64,000 nt of DNA from an archaeon. Its GTDB lineage: Archaea; Thermoproteota; Thermoprotei_A; Marsarchaeales; Marsarchaeaceae. Shown one piece after another: positions 62,487 to 64,000 of the stretch; position 1 is the first letter of the stretch, and every line of letters starts with the position of its first letter. The position numbers and the translations under genes are program-made. Below the pieces are notes generated by a model, which was not told the DNA's origin, did no database searches, and was given only the letters and a program-made list of their open reading frames with translations. The stretch lies in the NCBI GenBank assembly GCA_021817005.1, contig JAKAWJ010000006.1, positions 23,025 to 87,024 of the forward strand, given 5' to 3'.

Positions 62487-62807
62487 TCAGAGAAACTGCA
62501 TCATCTGCTGGTAAAGAACCTTGATTTGCGGTAAGGGACCGAGCAACTGCATTTCGGTCTTTGCAGTCTGGATTCTGAGAAGCCCTTTGCGGACAAGCAG
62601 ACCCTGCTCGCTAAATTTTAAAGCCTCAAGTTCGTCCAGTTTCTGCGAAATCACGTCGTCATTCTTGAAAAGACTACCTCTTCTGGCATAGAGGATTATT
62701 CTCCGGTCAGTTACCACAACACGATAGGACTTTTCTCCGTATCTTACCGAGTCGGAGCTTTGAAACTTTATCTGCTCTGCTGGCATAAGATAATCTTCAA
62801 GTGGCAT
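62487..62807 (-). CDS. PH-like domain protein
   Basis: 106 residues. MPLEDYLMPAEQIKFQSSDS, then YRVVVTDRRIILYARRGSLFKNDDVIS and the closing helix (PQIKVLYQQMMQFL) match a bacterial/archaeal PH-like (bPH/GRAM-type) fold: strands with a T-D-R-R-I turn. Such domains bind lipid or protein partners. It probably forms a small unit with the zinc-ribbon gene. Confidence 0.78.
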   Translation of the reverse strand: MPLEDYLMPAEQIKFQSSDSVRYGEKSYRVVVTDRRIILYARRGSLFKNDDVISQKLDELEALKFSEQGLLVRKGLLRIQTAKTEMQLLGPLPQIKVLYQQMMQFL

Positions 62808-62991
62808 TTCCTGACTCCGTAGTCCGCTCTCTGTAAACCGGCACGTTGACTTATGCTTTTGCGCCCCTCAAAAAGAGAGGATTACGTGGCCAGTGCGCCT
62901 CATTCGACAAGTTTTAGGGGTTCGGCGCGTCAGGAAGATATCTTCGAAATTGGGTCGCGCGCGTAATCTCCGGCAGCAATCGCATGGCCAG

Positions 62992-64000
62992 TCAAGTCTC
63001 GGAAGTAAATCGATCCAGCGAGATAAAGTGAATGAGTTCCTGGAGTAATGTGCTACCTTTTATCCAGCTCCTCCTATTCGTAACCATACCGCTCAGTGCT
63101 GACTCGACGGCTTCAGGCGAACCATCTTGTTTGACAGCCGAGAGGACCGCCCTTCTAACGCCTTCTCTCACTCTCCACACTCCTAGCGGAGCGAGCCAAG
63201 AGCTGTCAACTTCCATGAGTACAAGAGCGGCCCCCTGTCTCCGCAGAGAGTGGAACCGCTCCGCAATCGCCAGTCTGGCAGCATAGTAAGCCCCTGCGAG
63301 ATTCTTCGCGTAGGTTCGCCTACCCTCGTGTCCCTCGCAGTCACGCGGAATCGGGACGTTCCCTGCATCTACCGAACCAGCGAATGGGATCCAGCTTTCA
63401 AGCATCTCGAACTCCCAGCGCCGAGGAAGAATTAGCACACTAAATCTGTTGCCTAGCGCGTAGCTCTTTCCTACGTAATAGTCGTCTATTAATCGAAATT
63501 TTCTCACGTCTGATAACGCTCTTTTCGAGACGCTGTCGTCTACAGCGGTTATGCTCCAGCGAGTCGGAACCAATCTTCGTTTTATTCCAAGTGCGCCAAC
63601 AGATAAGAGTCTGTTCAGTTGGTCACTTGTTAGCCCACTTGACCAGAGGAGGTGCAGCGCGTCTACGGCCCTGAGGTCTGTGTCTGCCACCACTTTTTCG
63701 ATAGGACGGGGTACCCTTGGGTTTCCAACATAGAGCACCTTTTCCAGCTTTCCTGTCGGCCCCATGGGAGAGGTGAAGAAGCTAAAACTGTTACCTGACC
63801 TGGGAGGTGAGACAAGCTTGAGCTCTGCGTCAACAGGGCTGTCGCTCATTGCAATCTGCTGCATGAGTTCGAGCGGCCTTCCCTGGTTCGCCAGCACTAC
63901 TGATTCAGGATGCGTCGCTCTAATCAATGAAAGTCTCATTGCTACAAGCCTCGAAAAAGGAAGGTCCAGCCATTTCTGGCTTGAATCAAAGTCAGATGTG
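62992..64000 (-). CDS. Second Nre family DNA repair protein (5' end beyond window)
   Basis: Open from 62992 through the window end, so the N-terminus with its zinc finger is not seen. The visible 336 residues share the core of the first Nre protein: IKRRLVPTRWSITAVDD, LILPRRWEFEMLESW, EGHEGRRTYAKNLAGAYYAARLA and LAPLGVWRVREGVRRA. The C-terminus ISLDRFTSET could be a degenerate PCNA-binding peptide. A stretch like SSQKWLDLPFSRLVAMRLSL just inside the edge aligns with SPEAWLNLSMADIIGFRYSL of the paralogue. Archaea often carry NreA alone or NreA plus NreB; two divergent copies within 9 kb are notable. Confidence 0.88.
   Translation of the reverse strand, partial: TSDFDSSQKWLDLPFSRLVAMRLSLIRATHPESVVLANQGRPLELMQQIAMSDSPVDAELKLVSPPRSGNSFSFFTSPMGPTGKLEKVLYVGNPRVPRPIEKVVADTDLRAVDALHLLWSSGLTSDQLNRLLSVGALGIKRRLVPTRWSITAVDDSVSKRALSDVRKFRLIDDYYVGKSYALGNRFSVLILPRRWEFEMLESWIPFAGSVDAGNVPIPRDCEGHEGRRTYAKNLAGAYYAARLAIAERFHSLRRQGAALVLMEVDSSWLAPLGVWRVREGVRRAVLSAVKQDGSPEAVESALSGMVTNRRSWIKGSTLLQELIHFISLDRFTSET

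Overview
The window is archaeal chromosomal DNA of roughly balanced base composition. The main evidence is an sn-glycerol-1-phosphate dehydrogenase gene (the archaeal lipid marker), an aspartate carbamoyltransferase with a separate zinc-binding regulatory chain, two Nre-type DNA repair proteins, a HerA-like ATPase, a tricorn-factor-type M1 aminopeptidase, and TATA-like elements centred about 26-34 nt upstream of many start codons. Many genes start with TTG or GTG and look leaderless. The phylum cannot be fixed from sequence reading alone. Peptide and amino-acid uptake, peptidases, KatG remnants, a Rieske/cytochrome b protein and a P450 suggest a heterotroph exposed to oxygen.

Layout. 1-5.8 kb: 5' part of a peptide ABC transporter binding protein (reverse), an S66 carboxypeptidase, a HerA-like ATPase and an EVE-domain protein. 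6.1-10.1 kb: amino-acid permease, class III aminotransferase and glycerol-1-phosphate dehydrogenase. 10.6-13.6 kb: HAD hydrolase, tandem GNAT protein, LmbE-like deacetylase and a small ORF. 14.0-19.6 kb: a compact pyrimidine operon, pyrF-pyrE-pyrB-pyrI-pyrK-pyrC-pyrD, which holds every de novo UMP step except carbamoyl phosphate synthesis. 19.6-21.6 kb: a decayed katG. 21.7-24.1 kb: aldo/keto reductase and a metal-dependent amidohydrolase. 24.8-26.8 kb: class III nucleotide cyclase with TolB-like and TPR regions. 27.6-28.8 kb: cytochrome P450. 28.8-33.9 kb: a structured intergenic region, UspA, DedA, a 32-bp direct repeat, a cytochrome b/Rieske fusion, and a two-domain winged-helix regulator coupled to a 3-TM protein. 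33.9-40.4 kb: M29-like protein, RibD-like reductase, small unknown genes, a site-2 protease and a ferritin-VIT1 fusion. 41.2-46.7 kb: M20 peptidase, MFS transporter, A-type Fe-S carrier and M1 aminopeptidase. 46.8-53.4 kb: HyuB, HyuA, pyroglutamyl peptidase and a ThDP enzyme, which together suggest 5-oxoproline salvage. 53.5-55.2 kb: NreA-like protein and a small winged-helix protein. 55.2-60.4 kb: a gene-poor stretch of decayed reading frames around an intact DUF3368/UPF0175 toxin-antitoxin pair and a winged-helix gene. 60.5-64 kb: cation/proton antiporter, zinc-ribbon protein, PH-domain protein and a second, truncated-by-window Nre paralogue.

How the genes work together. Peptide import, S66/M1/M20/Pcp peptidases, HyuAB, the permease and the aminotransferase form a consistent peptide and amino-acid catabolic set. 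The pyr operon makes UMP. Iron and oxygen handling appears in the ferritin-VIT1 fusion, the A-type carrier, the Rieske fusion and the dead katG. No rRNA, confident tRNA, CRISPR array or intact transposase was found.
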